Of a DNA stretch of 23,132 nt, positions 15,914 to 23,132 are shown piece after piece. A model generated the notes under the pieces. The model made no database searches. It saw only the letters and a list, made by a program, of their open reading frames with translations, and had not been told where the DNA came from. The stretch lies in assembly GCA_900759445.1 (NCBI GenBank), contig CAAEVH010000003.1:1-23132 (forward strand). Reading direction: 5' to 3'. A program made the translations under genes and the position numbers. The stretch comes from an uncultured Raoultella sp. Its GTDB lineage: Bacteria; Pseudomonadota; Gammaproteobacteria; Enterobacterales; Enterobacteriaceae. Each line of letters begins with the position of its first letter. Positions within the stretch are counted from its first letter, which is position 1.

Positions 15914-18900
15914 ATGACAGAACAACAAAAATTAACCTTCAACATGTTGCAGCAACAGCTGGATTCACTGATGCTGCGTGACAGACAGCGTTTTGCCCGC
16001 CGCCTGCAGGGCGTGAAGAAGGTTAAAAATCCTGATGCACAACAGGCCATTTACCAGGAGATGGCAAAAGAGATTGATCACGCTGCAGGTAAAGTTGTGC
16101 TGCGTGAAGCCGCGCGTCCGGTCATCAGCTACCCGGAAAACCTGCCCGTCAGTCAGAAAAAACAGGATATTCTGGAAGCGATCCGCGATAACCAGGTGGT
16201 GATTGTCGCCGGGGAAACGGGGTCAGGGAAAACCACTCAGTTACCCAAAATCTGTATGGAGCTCGGGCGCGGGGTAAAAGGGCTGATCGGCCATACCCAG
16301 CCGCGTCGTCTGGCGGCGCGTACCGTGGCGAACCGTATTGCAGAAGAACTGCAAACCGAGCCGGGCGGTTGTATCGGTTATAAAGTCCGTTTTAGCGATC
16401 ATGTCAGCGACAACACCATGGTTAAGCTGATGACGGACGGTATCCTGCTGGCGGAAATCCAGCAGGATCGGCTGCTGATGCAGTACGATACCATCATCAT
16501 CGATGAAGCGCATGAGCGCAGCCTGAATATCGATTTTCTGCTCGGTTATCTGAAAGAGCTCCTGCCGCGCCGTCCGGATCTAAAAATTATCATCACTTCG
16601 GCGACCATCGATCCGGAGCGTTTTTCAAAGCATTTCAATAATGCACCGATTATCGAAGTCTCTGGTCGAACCTATCCGGTGGAAGTTCGCTATCGTCCAA
16701 TTGTTGAAGACGCAGATGACACCGAGCGTGACCAATTGCAGGCAATTTTTGATGCCGTAGATGAGTTAGGCCGTGAAAGTCAGGGCGACATTTTGATCTT
16801 CATGAGCGGCGAGCGCGAAATCCGCGATACCGCCGATGCGCTGAATAAGCTGGATTTGCGCCATACCGAAGTGCTACCGCTTTATGCGCGTCTTTCCAAC
16901 AGCGAGCAGAACCGTGTGTTCCAGTCGCACAGCGGTCGCCGTATCGTGCTGGCGACCAACGTGGCGGAAACCTCGCTGACTGTTCCGGGGATCAAGTATG
17001 TGATTGATCCGGGTACTGCGCGTATCAGCCGTTACAGTTACCGCACCAAAGTTCAGCGCTTGCCGATTGAACCGGTGTCGCAGGCCTCTGCCAACCAGCG
17101 TAAAGGCCGTTGCGGTCGTGTTTCGGAGGGGATCTGTATTCGTCTGTATTCCGAAGACGATTTCCTGTCGCGCCCGGAGTTTACCGACCCGGAGATCCTG
17201 CGTACCAACCTGGCGTCCGTTATTTTGCAGATGACCGCCTTGGGGCTGGGCGATATCGCGGCGTTTCCGTTTGTTGAAGCGCCGGATAAACGTAACATTC
17301 AGGACGGTGTACGCCTGCTCGAAGAACTGGGGGCGATAACCACCGACGAACAGGCAACCGCTTACAAACTGACGCCATTGGGCCGTCAGCTCTCGCAACT
17401 GCCGGTGGATCCACGCCTGGCTCGCATGGTGCTGGAAGCGCAAAAACATGGCTGCGTACGTGAGGCGATGATTATCACCTCGGCGCTGTCTATTCAGGAT
17501 CCGCGCGAGCGCCCGATGGACAAGCAGCAGGCCTCCGACGAGAAGCATCGCCGTTTCCACGACAAAGAGTCTGATTTCCTCGCATTTGTGAATCTGTGGA
17601 ACTATCTCGGCGAGCAGCAGAAAGCGCTGTCGTCAAACCAGTTCCGTCGTCAGTGCAAACTTGATTTTCTGAACTACCTGCGCGTGCGTGAATGGCAGGA
17701 TATCTACACGCAACTGCGTCAGGTGGTGAAAGAGTTAGGGATTCCTGTTAACAGCGAACCCGCTGAATACAGAGAGATCCACGTCGCGTTGCTGACCGGT
17801 TTACTGTCACATATCGGGATGAAAGATGCCGATAAACAGGAATTTACCGGGGCGCGTAACGCTCGCTTCTCGATCTTCCCAGGCTCTGGTCTATTTAAAA
17901 AACCGCCGAAGTGGACGATGGTGGCGGAGCTGGTGGAAACCAGCCGCCTGTGGGGACGTATTGCTGCACGCATCGATCCTGAGTGGGTCGAACCGGTTGC
18001 CCAGCATCTGATCAAACGTTCATACAGTGAACCGCACTGGGAACGTGCGCAGGGCGCAGTGATGGCAACAGAAAAGGTTACCGTCTACGGTTTACCGATT
18101 GTTGCAGCCCGTAAGGTGAACTACAGCCAGATCGATCCCGCGTTGTCGCGTGAACTGTTCATCCGCCATGCTCTGGTGGAAGGCGACTGGCAAACGCGCC
18201 ATGCGTTTTTCCGTGACAATTTGAAGTTACGCGCTGAGGTGGAAGAGTTAGAGCACAAATCGCGCCGTCGCGACATTCTGGTTGATGATGAGACGCTATT
18301 TGAGTTTTACGACCAACGCATCAGCCATGATGTAGTCTCCGCGCGTCACTTTGACAGCTGGTGGAAAAAGATCAGCCGTGAAACGCCGGATCTGCTCAAC
18401 TTTGAAAAGAGCATGCTCATCAAAGAGGGCGCGGAAAAAATCAGTAAGCTGGATTACCCGAACTTCTGGCATCAGGGCAATCTCAAACTACGGTTAAGTT
18501 ACCAGTTCGAACCCGGGGCCGATGCGGACGGTGTGACCGTGCATATTCCGCTCCCGCTGCTCAATCAGATCGAAGAGAGCGGTTTTGAATGGCAAATTCC
18601 GGGGCTGCGCCGTGAACTGGTGATCGCCCTGATTAAGTCTTTGCCGAAACCGGTACGACGCAACTTTGTGCCCGCGCCGAACTATGCGGAAGCGTTTTTA
18701 GGCCGCGTCACGCCGCTGGAACTGCCGCTGCTCGACTCGCTGGAGCGTGAACTGCGCCGCATGACCGGCGTGACCGTTGACCGTGAAGACTGGCATTGGG
18801 ATCAGGTGCCCGATCACCTAAAAATCACCTTCCGGGTAGTGGATGATAAGAACAAAAAGCTGCAGGAAGGACGTTCGCTGCAGGATCTGAAAGACGCACT

Positions 18901-19816
18901 GAAGGGTAAAGTTCAGGAAACATTGTCTGCGGTGGCGGATGACGGTATCGAACAGAGCGGGTTGCACATCTGGAGCTTCGGTCAGCTTCCGGAGAGTTAC
19001 GAGCAAAAACGCGGTAACTATAAGGTCAAAGCCTGGCCAGCGCTGGTGGATGAGCGTGACAGCGTTGCCATCAAACTGTTTGATAACCCGCTGGAGCAAC
19101 AGCAGGCGATGTGGTGCGGTTTACGCCGCCTGTTGTTACTGAATATTCCTTCACCAATCAAATATTTGCATGAGAAACTGCCCAACAAAGCCAAGCTGGG
19201 GCTGTATTTTAACCCGTACGGTAAAGTGCTGGATTTGATTGACGACTGTATATCCTGTGGTGTGGATCAACTGATCGACGCCAACGGTGGTCCGGTGTGG
19301 ACCGAAGAAGGCTTTGCGGCGCTGCATGAAAAAGTGCGGGCTGAACTGAACGATACGGTGGTGGATATTGCTAAGCAGGTCGAACAGATCCTGACTGCGG
19401 TGTTTAATATCAACAAACGTCTGAAAGGGCGCGTGGATATGACCATGGCGCTGGGGCTTGCGGATATCAAATCGCAGATGGGCGGGCTGGTGTACCGTGG
19501 ATTTGTTACCGGCAATGGTTTCAAGCGTCTGGGCGATACGCTGCGTTATTTGCAGGCTATCGAAAAGCGTCTGGAAAAACTGGCTATCGACCCGCATCGT
19601 GACCGTGCGCAGATGCTGAAAGTGGATAGCGTGCAGCAGGCCTGGCAGCAGTGGTTCAATAAACTGCCTCCCGCTCGCCGTGAAGATGACGATGTCAAAG
19701 AGATCCGCTGGATGATAGAAGAGCTGCGCGTCAGCTATTTTGCCCAGCAGCTTGGTACGCCGTATCCGATTTCCGATAAACGTATTTTGCAGGCGATGGA
19801 GCAAATTTCGGGATAA
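15914..19816 (+). CDS. hrpA: ATP-dependent RNA helicase HrpA (DEAH/RHA)
   Basis: HrpA is a large DEAH-box helicase. In E. coli it takes part in processing of fimbrial daa mRNA and resolves collided or stalled ribosomes. At 1300 residues it is full length. Motif I GETGSGKT is at 100-107, DEAH at 197-200, SAT at 229-231 and motif [10 protein letters not shown] at 395-402. Winged-helix, HA2 and OB regions follow, up to about residue 770. A long C-terminal DUF3418 part then runs to the end. The upstream ribosome binding site is weak. No frameshift is seen across 3.9 kb. A large inverted repeat separates it from ydcF, which may be partly co-transcribed. Confidence 0.97.
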   Translation: MTEQQKLTFNMLQQQLDSLMLRDRQRFARRLQGVKKVKNPDAQQAIYQEMAKEIDHAAGKVVLREAARPVISYPENLPVSQKKQDILEAIRDNQVVIVAGETGSGKTTQLPKICMELGRGVKGLIGHTQPRRLAARTVANRIAEELQTEPGGCIGYKVRFSDHVSDNTMVKLMTDGILLAEIQQDRLLMQYDTIIIDEAHERSLNIDFLLGYLKELLPRRPDLKIIITSATIDPERFSKHFNNAPIIEVSGRTYPVEVRYRPIVEDADDTERDQLQAIFDAVDELGRESQGDILIFMSGEREIRDTADALNKLDLRHTEVLPLYARLSNSEQNRVFQSHSGRRIVLATNVAETSLTVPGIKYVIDPGTARISRYSYRTKVQRLPIEPVSQASANQRKGRCGRVSEGICIRLYSEDDFLSRPEFTDPEILRTNLASVILQMTALGLGDIAAFPFVEAPDKRNIQDGVRLLEELGAITTDEQATAYKLTPLGRQLSQLPVDPRLARMVLEAQKHGCVREAMIITSALSIQDPRERPMDKQQASDEKHRRFHDKESDFLAFVNLWNYLGEQQKALSSNQFRRQCKLDFLNYLRVREWQDIYTQLRQVVKELGIPVNSEPAEYREIHVALLTGLLSHIGMKDADKQEFTGARNARFSIFPGSGLFKKPPKWTMVAELVETSRLWGRIAARIDPEWVEPVAQHLIKRSYSEPHWERAQGAVMATEKVTVYGLPIVAARKVNYSQIDPALSRELFIRHALVEGDWQTRHAFFRDNLKLRAEVEELEHKSRRRDILVDDETLFEFYDQRISHDVVSARHFDSWWKKISRETPDLLNFEKSMLIKEGAEKISKLDYPNFWHQGNLKLRLSYQFEPGADADGVTVHIPLPLLNQIEESGFEWQIPGLRRELVIALIKSLPKPVRRNFVPAPNYAEAFLGRVTPLELPLLDSLERELRRMTGVTVDREDWHWDQVPDHLKITFRVVDDKNKKLQEGRSLQDLKDALKGKVQETLSAVADDGIEQSGLHIWSFGQLPESYEQKRGNYKVKAWPALVDERDSVAIKLFDNPLEQQQAMWCGLRRLLLLNIPSPIKYLHEKLPNKAKLGLYFNPYGKVLDLIDDCISCGVDQLIDANGGPVWTEEGFAALHEKVRAELNDTVVDIAKQVEQILTAVFNINKRLKGRVDMTMALGLADIKSQMGGLVYRGFVTGNGFKRLGDTLRYLQAIEKRLEKLAIDPHRDRAQMLKVDSVQQAWQQWFNKLPPARREDDDVKEIRWMIEELRVSYFAQQLGTPYPISDKRILQAMEQISG

Positions 19817-19830
19817 ATCGGTACCAGACA

Positions 19831-19866
19831 GCATACCGGGTAAGGTGACGTCACCGCCCGGTATGC
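19831..19866. repeat. REP-like long inverted repeat between hrpA and ydcF
   Basis: Outer arms GCATACCGGG (19831-19840) and CCCGGTATGC (19857-19866) are perfect complements. Between them lies the palindrome GGTGACGTCACC (19844-19855), so nearly all 36 bases pair. The form CCGGG..GTCACC..TTACCCGG resembles the REP units of Citrobacter and Salmonella. There is no U-run on either side, so it is not a standard terminator. Confidence 0.7.
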
Positions 19867-19901
19867 AACCCGATAAAGTATTAAGATCAGGAGTCATGAG
19901 T

Positions 19902-20693
19902 ATGAGCCAGTTTCCGACACTTTCCGCAACCACGCTTGCGGCGATCAATACCGTTGGGCGATGGTTGGCGCAGAATGATTTTACGGGGAATATCACCGTT
20001 CAGTCAGATTGCGTGATTCTGGCAGGGAACGCGGTTATTCCGACCATCGACGCCGCCTGCCGGATCGCGAAAGAGCAACAGGTTCCCTTGTTGATTAGCG
20101 GTGGCATCGGTCACTCCACACGATTTCTGTATGACGCGATTGCAGAGCATTCTCGTTACAACATCATTCGTACCACCGGGCGCGCGGAAGCGGCGATCCT
20201 TGCCGATATCGCACATCAGTTCTGGCAAATCCCAGGTGAGAAGATTTGGGTGGAAGACCAGTCAACAAACTGCGGTGAGAATGCCCGTTTTAGCTGTGCA
20301 TTATTGAATCAGGCGACGGAAAGTATTCATACCGTCATTGTGGTACAGGATCCCACTATGCAACGTCGCACGATGGCAACCTTTCAGCGTGTAACCCGCG
20401 ATGAGCCGCATGCGCCGCGCTGGTTGAGTTTCCCTGGATTCATCCCTGAGCTGGCCCAACAGCAAGACGGCGTGGATTTTGTGCCAGCAGCAGAAGGTTT
20501 GTGGTCAGTGGATCGCTATCTGTCTCTCATAACCGGTGAACTTCCTCGCCTGCGTGATGATGCCACCGGTTATGGGCCGTGCGGCCGCGATTTTATCGCC
20601 CATGTTGATATTCCTCAGAACGTTGAGCAAGCCTGGCAGCAGTTGCAAAATGACATCGTGCTGACTGACTTACTGGAGAGCCGCTCTCTGTAA
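19902..20693 (+). CDS. ydcF: SAM-binding DUF218 protein YdcF
   Basis: YdcF belongs to the DUF218 (YdcF-like) family. The E. coli protein was crystallised and shown to bind S-adenosylmethionine, but no reaction is proven. From ATG 19902 it has 263 residues against about 266 in E. coli. Conserved segments are [10 protein letters not shown] near the N-terminus, [10 protein letters not shown], the TTGRAEA loop, [17 protein letters not shown] and [11 protein letters not shown]. The start was chosen because AGGAG (19889-19893) is 8 bases before 19902. Another ATG at 19896 is only 2 bases from it, and longer in-frame starts would overlap hrpA. No signal peptide is visible. Confidence 0.93.
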   Translation: MSQFPTLSATTLAAINTVGRWLAQNDFTGNITVQSDCVILAGNAVIPTIDAACRIAKEQQVPLLISGGIGHSTRFLYDAIAEHSRYNIIRTTGRAEAAILADIAHQFWQIPGEKIWVEDQSTNCGENARFSCALLNQATESIHTVIVVQDPTMQRRTMATFQRVTRDEPHAPRWLSFPGFIPELAQQQDGVDFVPAAEGLWSVDRYLSLITGELPRLRDDATGYGPCGRDFIAHVDIPQNVEQAWQQLQNDIVLTDLLESRSL

Positions 20694-20699
20694 TTCCTG

Positions 20700-20735
20700 T
20701 TGCCCGTTTGTCGGCGTTTTGCGGCAAACGGGCAA
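20700..20735. repeat. Strong hairpin after ydcF
   Basis: Arms TTGCCCGTTTG (20700-20710) and CAAACGGGCAA (20725-20735) are perfect complements with a 14-base loop, beginning 6 bases after the ydcF stop. It is followed by A rather than T on the plus strand, so it is more likely an mRNA 3' end protector or processed terminator than a classic intrinsic terminator. Confidence 0.6.
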
Positions 20736-20782
20736 AAATCACACCTGTTTTTTCCCTTCATCATCACTTTGCCAGACGCTTT

Positions 20783-20820
20783 TATGAAGCCGCTCACAGA
20801 ACAGCCACTCCAGCCATAAT
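20783..20820 (+). promoter_or_regulatory. Predicted aldA promoter with CRP site
   Basis: TATGA-N6-TCACA (20783-20798) is one base off the CRP consensus TGTGA-N6-TCACA. It overlaps a poor -35 (CTCACA 20793-20798) placed 16 bases before the -10 CATAAT (20815-20820). This is a class II-like layout, in keeping with known cAMP-CRP control of aldA in E. coli. Prediction by eye. Confidence 0.5.
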
Positions 20821-20839
20821 ACGACCTGCATGATTGATA

Positions 20840-20849
20840 TTAATTAACA
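20840..20849 (-). promoter_or_regulatory. ArcA box in the aldA leader
   Basis: On the minus strand this is TGTTAATTAA, a full match to the ArcA-P consensus WGTTAATTAW. A related TGTTAAAAAC follows at 20861-20870 on the plus strand. The position just downstream of the predicted start fits repression, as known for aldA without oxygen. Confidence 0.5.
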
Positions 20850-20892
20850 ATGGTTTTACTTGTTAAAAACAAATCAATCACAGGAGAGCCGC

Positions 20893-22332
20893 ATGTCAGT
20901 ACCCGTACAACATCCTATGTATATCGATGGGCAGTTTGTGACCTGGCACGATGATGCCTGGATTGATGTCGTCAATCCTGCCACGGAAGAGGTGATCTCG
21001 CGTATTCCCGATGGACGTGCCGAGGATGCGTGTAAAGCGATCGATGCTGCACAGCGCGCTCAGCCGCAATGGGAAGCGCTGCCTGCCATTGAACGGGCGA
21101 ACTGGTTACGCAAAATTTCTGCGGGTATCCGTCAGCGAGCCAGTGAAATCAGCGCGCTGATTGTGGCGGAGGGTGGAAAAATACAGCAACTGGCTGAGGT
21201 CGAAGTCTCGTTTACCGCCGACTATATCGATTACATGGCGGAGTGGGCGCGTCGCTATGAAGGCGAGATCCTGCAAAGCGATCGTCCGGGCGAGAATATT
21301 CTGCTGTTTAAGCGCGCTTTGGGCGTGACTACGGGCATTCTGCCGTGGAACTTTCCATTTTTCCTGATTGCCCGCAAACTGGCTCCCGCACTGTTGACGG
21401 GTAATACCATTGTCATTAAGCCGAGTGAATTTACACCGAATAACGCCATCGCCTTTGCCAAAATTGTTGATGATATTGGCTTGCCGCGCGGCGTATTTAA
21501 TCTGGTGCTGGGACGTGGTGAAACGGTCGGTCAGGCGCTGGCCGCAAACCCGAAGGTGGCCATGGTGAGCATGACCGGTAGCGTCGGGGCGGGTGAGAAA
21601 ATTATGGCTGCGGCGGCTAAAAATATCACCAAAGTTTGTCTGGAGTTGGGTGGCAAGGCCCCGGCTATTGTGATGGATGATGCCGATCTTGAACTGGCCG
21701 TAAAGGCAATTGTTGACTCGCGGGTGATCAACACCGGACAGGTATGCAACTGTGCCGAGCGCGTGTACGTTCAGAAAGGTATTTATGACCAATTCGTCAA
21801 TCGTCTGGGTGAGGCGATGAAAGCCGTGCAGTTTGGCAATCCGGCTGAGCGCAATGATATTGCGATGGGGCCGCTGATTAACGCCGCTGCGCTGGAGCGT
21901 GTAGAGCAGAAAGTTGCACGAGCGGTGCAGGAAGGCGCCAGAGTGGTGCTGGGCGGTAAGGCCGTTTCCGGCAAAGGGTATTACTATCCTCCGACGTTAC
22001 TGTTAGACGTGCGCCAGGAGATGGCGATTATGCACGAGGAGACGTTTGGTCCGGTGCTGCCGGTGGTAGCGTTTGATACGCTGGAACAGGCGCTGACGAT
22101 GGCCAATGACAGCGATTACGGTCTGACCTCATCGATCTATACGCAGAATCTGAATACGGCGATGAAAGCGATCAAAGGGCTGAAGTTTGGCGAAACCTAT
22201 ATTAATCGTGAAAACTTCGAGGCGATGCAGGGCTTTCATGCTGGCTGGCGCAAGTCCGGGATTGGCGGGGCTGACGGTAAACACGGTCTGAACGAATATC
22301 TGCAAACGCAGGTGGTGTATCTGCAGTCCTAA
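20893..22332 (+). CDS. aldA: Lactaldehyde/glycolaldehyde dehydrogenase AldA
   Basis: AldA oxidises L-lactaldehyde to L-lactate and glycolaldehyde to glycolate with NAD. It serves fucose and rhamnose breakdown when oxygen is present. The protein from ATG 20893 has 479 residues, as in E. coli. The start is supported by CAGGAG (20881-20886) and the conserved N-terminus MSVPVQHPMYIDG; an upstream in-frame TTG at 20860 is not needed. Key residues are the general base E251 in CLELGGKAPA and the nucleophile C285 in NTGQVCNC. The NAD-binding parts ILPWNFPFF, IVIKPSEFTPNN and MTGSVGAGEKI are intact. Expression probably responds to CRP and ArcA (sites upstream). A REP palindrome lies beyond the stop. 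Confidence 0.97.
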   Translation: MSVPVQHPMYIDGQFVTWHDDAWIDVVNPATEEVISRIPDGRAEDACKAIDAAQRAQPQWEALPAIERANWLRKISAGIRQRASEISALIVAEGGKIQQLAEVEVSFTADYIDYMAEWARRYEGEILQSDRPGENILLFKRALGVTTGILPWNFPFFLIARKLAPALLTGNTIVIKPSEFTPNNAIAFAKIVDDIGLPRGVFNLVLGRGETVGQALAANPKVAMVSMTGSVGAGEKIMAAAAKNITKVCLELGGKAPAIVMDDADLELAVKAIVDSRVINTGQVCNCAERVYVQKGIYDQFVNRLGEAMKAVQFGNPAERNDIAMGPLINAAALERVEQKVARAVQEGARVVLGGKAVSGKGYYYPPTLLLDVRQEMAIMHEETFGPVLPVVAFDTLEQALTMANDSDYGLTSSIYTQNLNTAMKAIKGLKFGETYINRENFEAMQGFHAGWRKSGIGGADGKHGLNEYLQTQVVYLQS

Positions 22333-22337
22333 TTTTT

Positions 22338-22366
22338 CGCCGGGTGAGCCAGTACGCCACCCGGCG
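22338..22366. repeat. REP palindrome after aldA
   Basis: Arms CGCCGGGTG (22338-22346) and CACCCGGCG (22358-22366) are perfect complements, typical of REP units. A second partial copy of the motif, GCCGGGTGAGC, occurs about 60 bases further on (near 22403-22413). The gap between aldA and cybB holds nothing else; gapC, which sits here in E. coli, is absent. Confidence 0.75.
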
Positions 22367-22481
22367 CAATTCTCACACTTTGCTGGCGATCCATAAGAAT
22401 AAGCCGGGTGAGCAAAAGTTAATGAATTTTTAACAAAAGCCCGTTATGGTGACGCATTATTGTTTTTATTCAGGAAGTGTT

Positions 22482-23012
22482 ATGGGGAATAAGTATTCTG
22501 GCCTGCAAATTGGCATTCACTGGCTGGTCTTTTTGTTGGTCATTGTGGCCTACAGCGCTATGGAGTTTCGCGGATTTTTCCCGCGCAGCTATCGTCCCTT
22601 ATTTAACATGGTGCACGTATCCTGTGGCATCACTATTTTAACGCTGATGGTGGCGCGTCTGCTGGTCAGGCTAAAATATCCGGCACCGCCGATTGTGCCA
22701 AAACCGAAGCCGATGATGACCGGAATGGCGCATCTGGGGCATCTGGTTATCTATCTGCTGTTTATTGTTCTGCCGATTATTGGACTGGTGATGATGTACA
22801 ACCGGGGTAACCCGTGGATTGCATTCGGCATCGTTATGCCGCATGCGGCAGAGGCCAATTTTGATGTAGTGGATATGCTGAAGTCCTGGCACGTGACGCT
22901 GGCAAATCTGGGCTATTTTGTTATTGCTCTGCATGCCGCTGCGGCCCTGATGCACCACTATTTCTGGAAGGACAATACGCTGCTGCGCATGATGCCGCGA
23001 AAACGCTCCTGA
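22482..23012 (+). CDS. cybB: Cytochrome b561 CybB
   Basis: CybB is a di-haem b-type cytochrome of the inner membrane that can oxidise superoxide and pass electrons to ubiquinone. From ATG 22482 it has 176 residues, as in E. coli. Four membrane helices are visible (about 11-26, 44-63, 83-105, 140-160). The histidines that can ligate haem are H13, H45, H84, H87, H137, H151 and H158/H159. The tail MMPRKRS is basic, so it should be cytoplasmic. AGGAAG lies 4 bases before this ATG, which supports it over the in-frame upstream start at 22446. It has its own terminator, and an IS200-like end follows it. Confidence 0.95.
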   Translation: MGNKYSGLQIGIHWLVFLLVIVAYSAMEFRGFFPRSYRPLFNMVHVSCGITILTLMVARLLVRLKYPAPPIVPKPKPMMTGMAHLGHLVIYLLFIVLPIIGLVMMYNRGNPWIAFGIVMPHAAEANFDVVDMLKSWHVTLANLGYFVIALHAAAALMHHYFWKDNTLLRMMPRKRS

Positions 23013-23019
23013 TGTAATG

Positions 23020-23045
23020 CCCCGCAAATGCGGGGTATTTTTTTG
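23020..23045 (+). terminator. Intrinsic terminator of cybB
   Basis: Stem CCCCGC (23020-23025) / GCGGGG (23030-23035) with loop AAAT, followed by TA and a run of seven T (from about 23038). It lies 8 bases after the cybB stop and is a strong canonical terminator. Confidence 0.9.
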
Positions 23046-23049
23046 TGCA

Positions 23050-23132
23050 CAGAAAACCCCCAGCTAGGCTGGGGGTTCCGGAAAGCTTTCAGCTTTGGGC
23101 CAGTTATTAAAACCCCTTTTGATTTGTTAAAA
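23050..23132 (+). mobile_element. Left end of an IS200 element (partial)
   Basis: The hairpin AACCCCCAGC (23055-23064) / GCTGGGGGTT (23068-23077), then CCGGAAAGCTTTCAGC and AACCCCTTTTGATTTG, match the left end of IS200 (IS200/IS605 family) as I remember it. In that element the first hairpin blocks outside transcription, and the CCCCTTTTGATTT stretch pairs with the tnpA ribosome binding site to hold back translation. The transposase gene would read rightwards and lies beyond the window, so it cannot be checked. The exact left boundary is uncertain by several bases, because these elements make no terminal inverted repeats or target duplication. Confidence 0.75.

Noticed and set aside
16874..17560. 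228-residue ORF antisense to hrpA
   Set aside because: It lies wholly inside the conserved hrpA helicase core, has no ribosome binding site of note and no recognisable family; long antisense frames are common in GC-rich enterobacterial genes.
19740..19901. Longer N-terminus for ydcF
   Set aside because: It would overlap the hrpA 3' end and run through the inverted repeat; AGGAG at 19889-19893 with correct spacing points to ATG 19902.
19151..19996. 281-residue minus-strand ORF across the hrpA 3' end and ydcF start
   Set aside because: It overlaps two well-supported genes and the REP-like repeat between them; composition is that of a shadow frame.
20860..20892. Upstream in-frame start for aldA (TTG)
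   Set aside because: The ATG at 20893 has a good ribosome binding site and gives exactly the family N-terminus and length.
21106..21792. 228-residue minus-strand ORF inside aldA
   Set aside because: Fully antisense to conserved AldA motifs, including the catalytic Glu and Cys region; no independent support.
22446..22481. Upstream in-frame start for cybB
   Set aside because: ATG 22482 has AGGAAG ahead of it and gives 176 residues as in E. coli; the extension adds 12 residues before the first membrane helix without support.

Overview
The window is a stretch of chromosome from an enterobacterium. Nearly every large protein looks like a close, full-length relative of an Escherichia coli K-12 protein, and the order follows the E. 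coli 30-32 min region: fnrS, ynaL, dbpA, ttcA, uspF, ompN, micC, ydbK/nifJ, ydbJ, hslJ, ldhA, ydbH-ynbE-ydbL, azoR, hrpA, ydcF, aldA, cybB. It is not K-12. The Rac prophage is absent from ttcA, the amine-oxidase/phenylacetate block that K-12 has before azoR is absent, and gapC is absent between aldA and cybB. Three small genes that I do not know from K-12 are present. Because ompN is retained, I lean towards Citrobacter or a close relative rather than Salmonella enterica. This is inference from remembered gene orders, not a proven identification.

Region 1 (1-3.7 kb): the window opens inside the sRNA gene fnrS (its 5' end is cut off). Then come the proline-rich small protein YnaL, the 23S rRNA helicase DbpA (GTG start), and, convergently, the tRNA 2-thiocytidine enzyme TtcA, with a REP-like palindrome between dbpA and ttcA. 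Leftward uspF and a small KTSC-domain gene follow. Region 2 (3.7-8.9 kb): the porin OmpN on the minus strand, the divergent Hfq-type sRNA MicC on the plus strand, and the large pyruvate:flavodoxin oxidoreductase on the minus strand. Region 3 (8.9-11.4 kb): lipoproteins YdbJ and HslJ (convergent), D-lactate dehydrogenase LdhA, and an unrecognised 70-residue ORF in the ldhA/ydbH gap.

Region 4 (11.5-15.1 kb): the ydbH-ynbE-ydbL operon, which builds an inner-to-outer membrane bridge of the AsmA-like type. It is followed by an unrecognised tryptophan-rich 61-residue ORF that has its own ribosome binding site and an extended -10 element. Region 5 (15.1-23.1 kb): azoR (minus), the 1300-residue DEAH helicase HrpA, the SAM-binding DUF218 protein YdcF, lactaldehyde dehydrogenase AldA with recognisable CRP and ArcA sites, and cytochrome b561 CybB. 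The last ~80 bases, directly after the cybB terminator, look like the left end of an IS200 element whose transposase lies beyond the window.

Many of the genes fit anaerobic/aerobic switching and envelope or redox stress: FnrS, the pyruvate oxidoreductase, LdhA, ArcA-linked AldA, CybB, AzoR and UspF. MicC and OmpN add porin control. I found no CRISPR array, no tRNA or rRNA gene, no prophage and no clearly new multi-gene system. The most unfamiliar items are the two unrecognised small ORFs and the IS200 edge.
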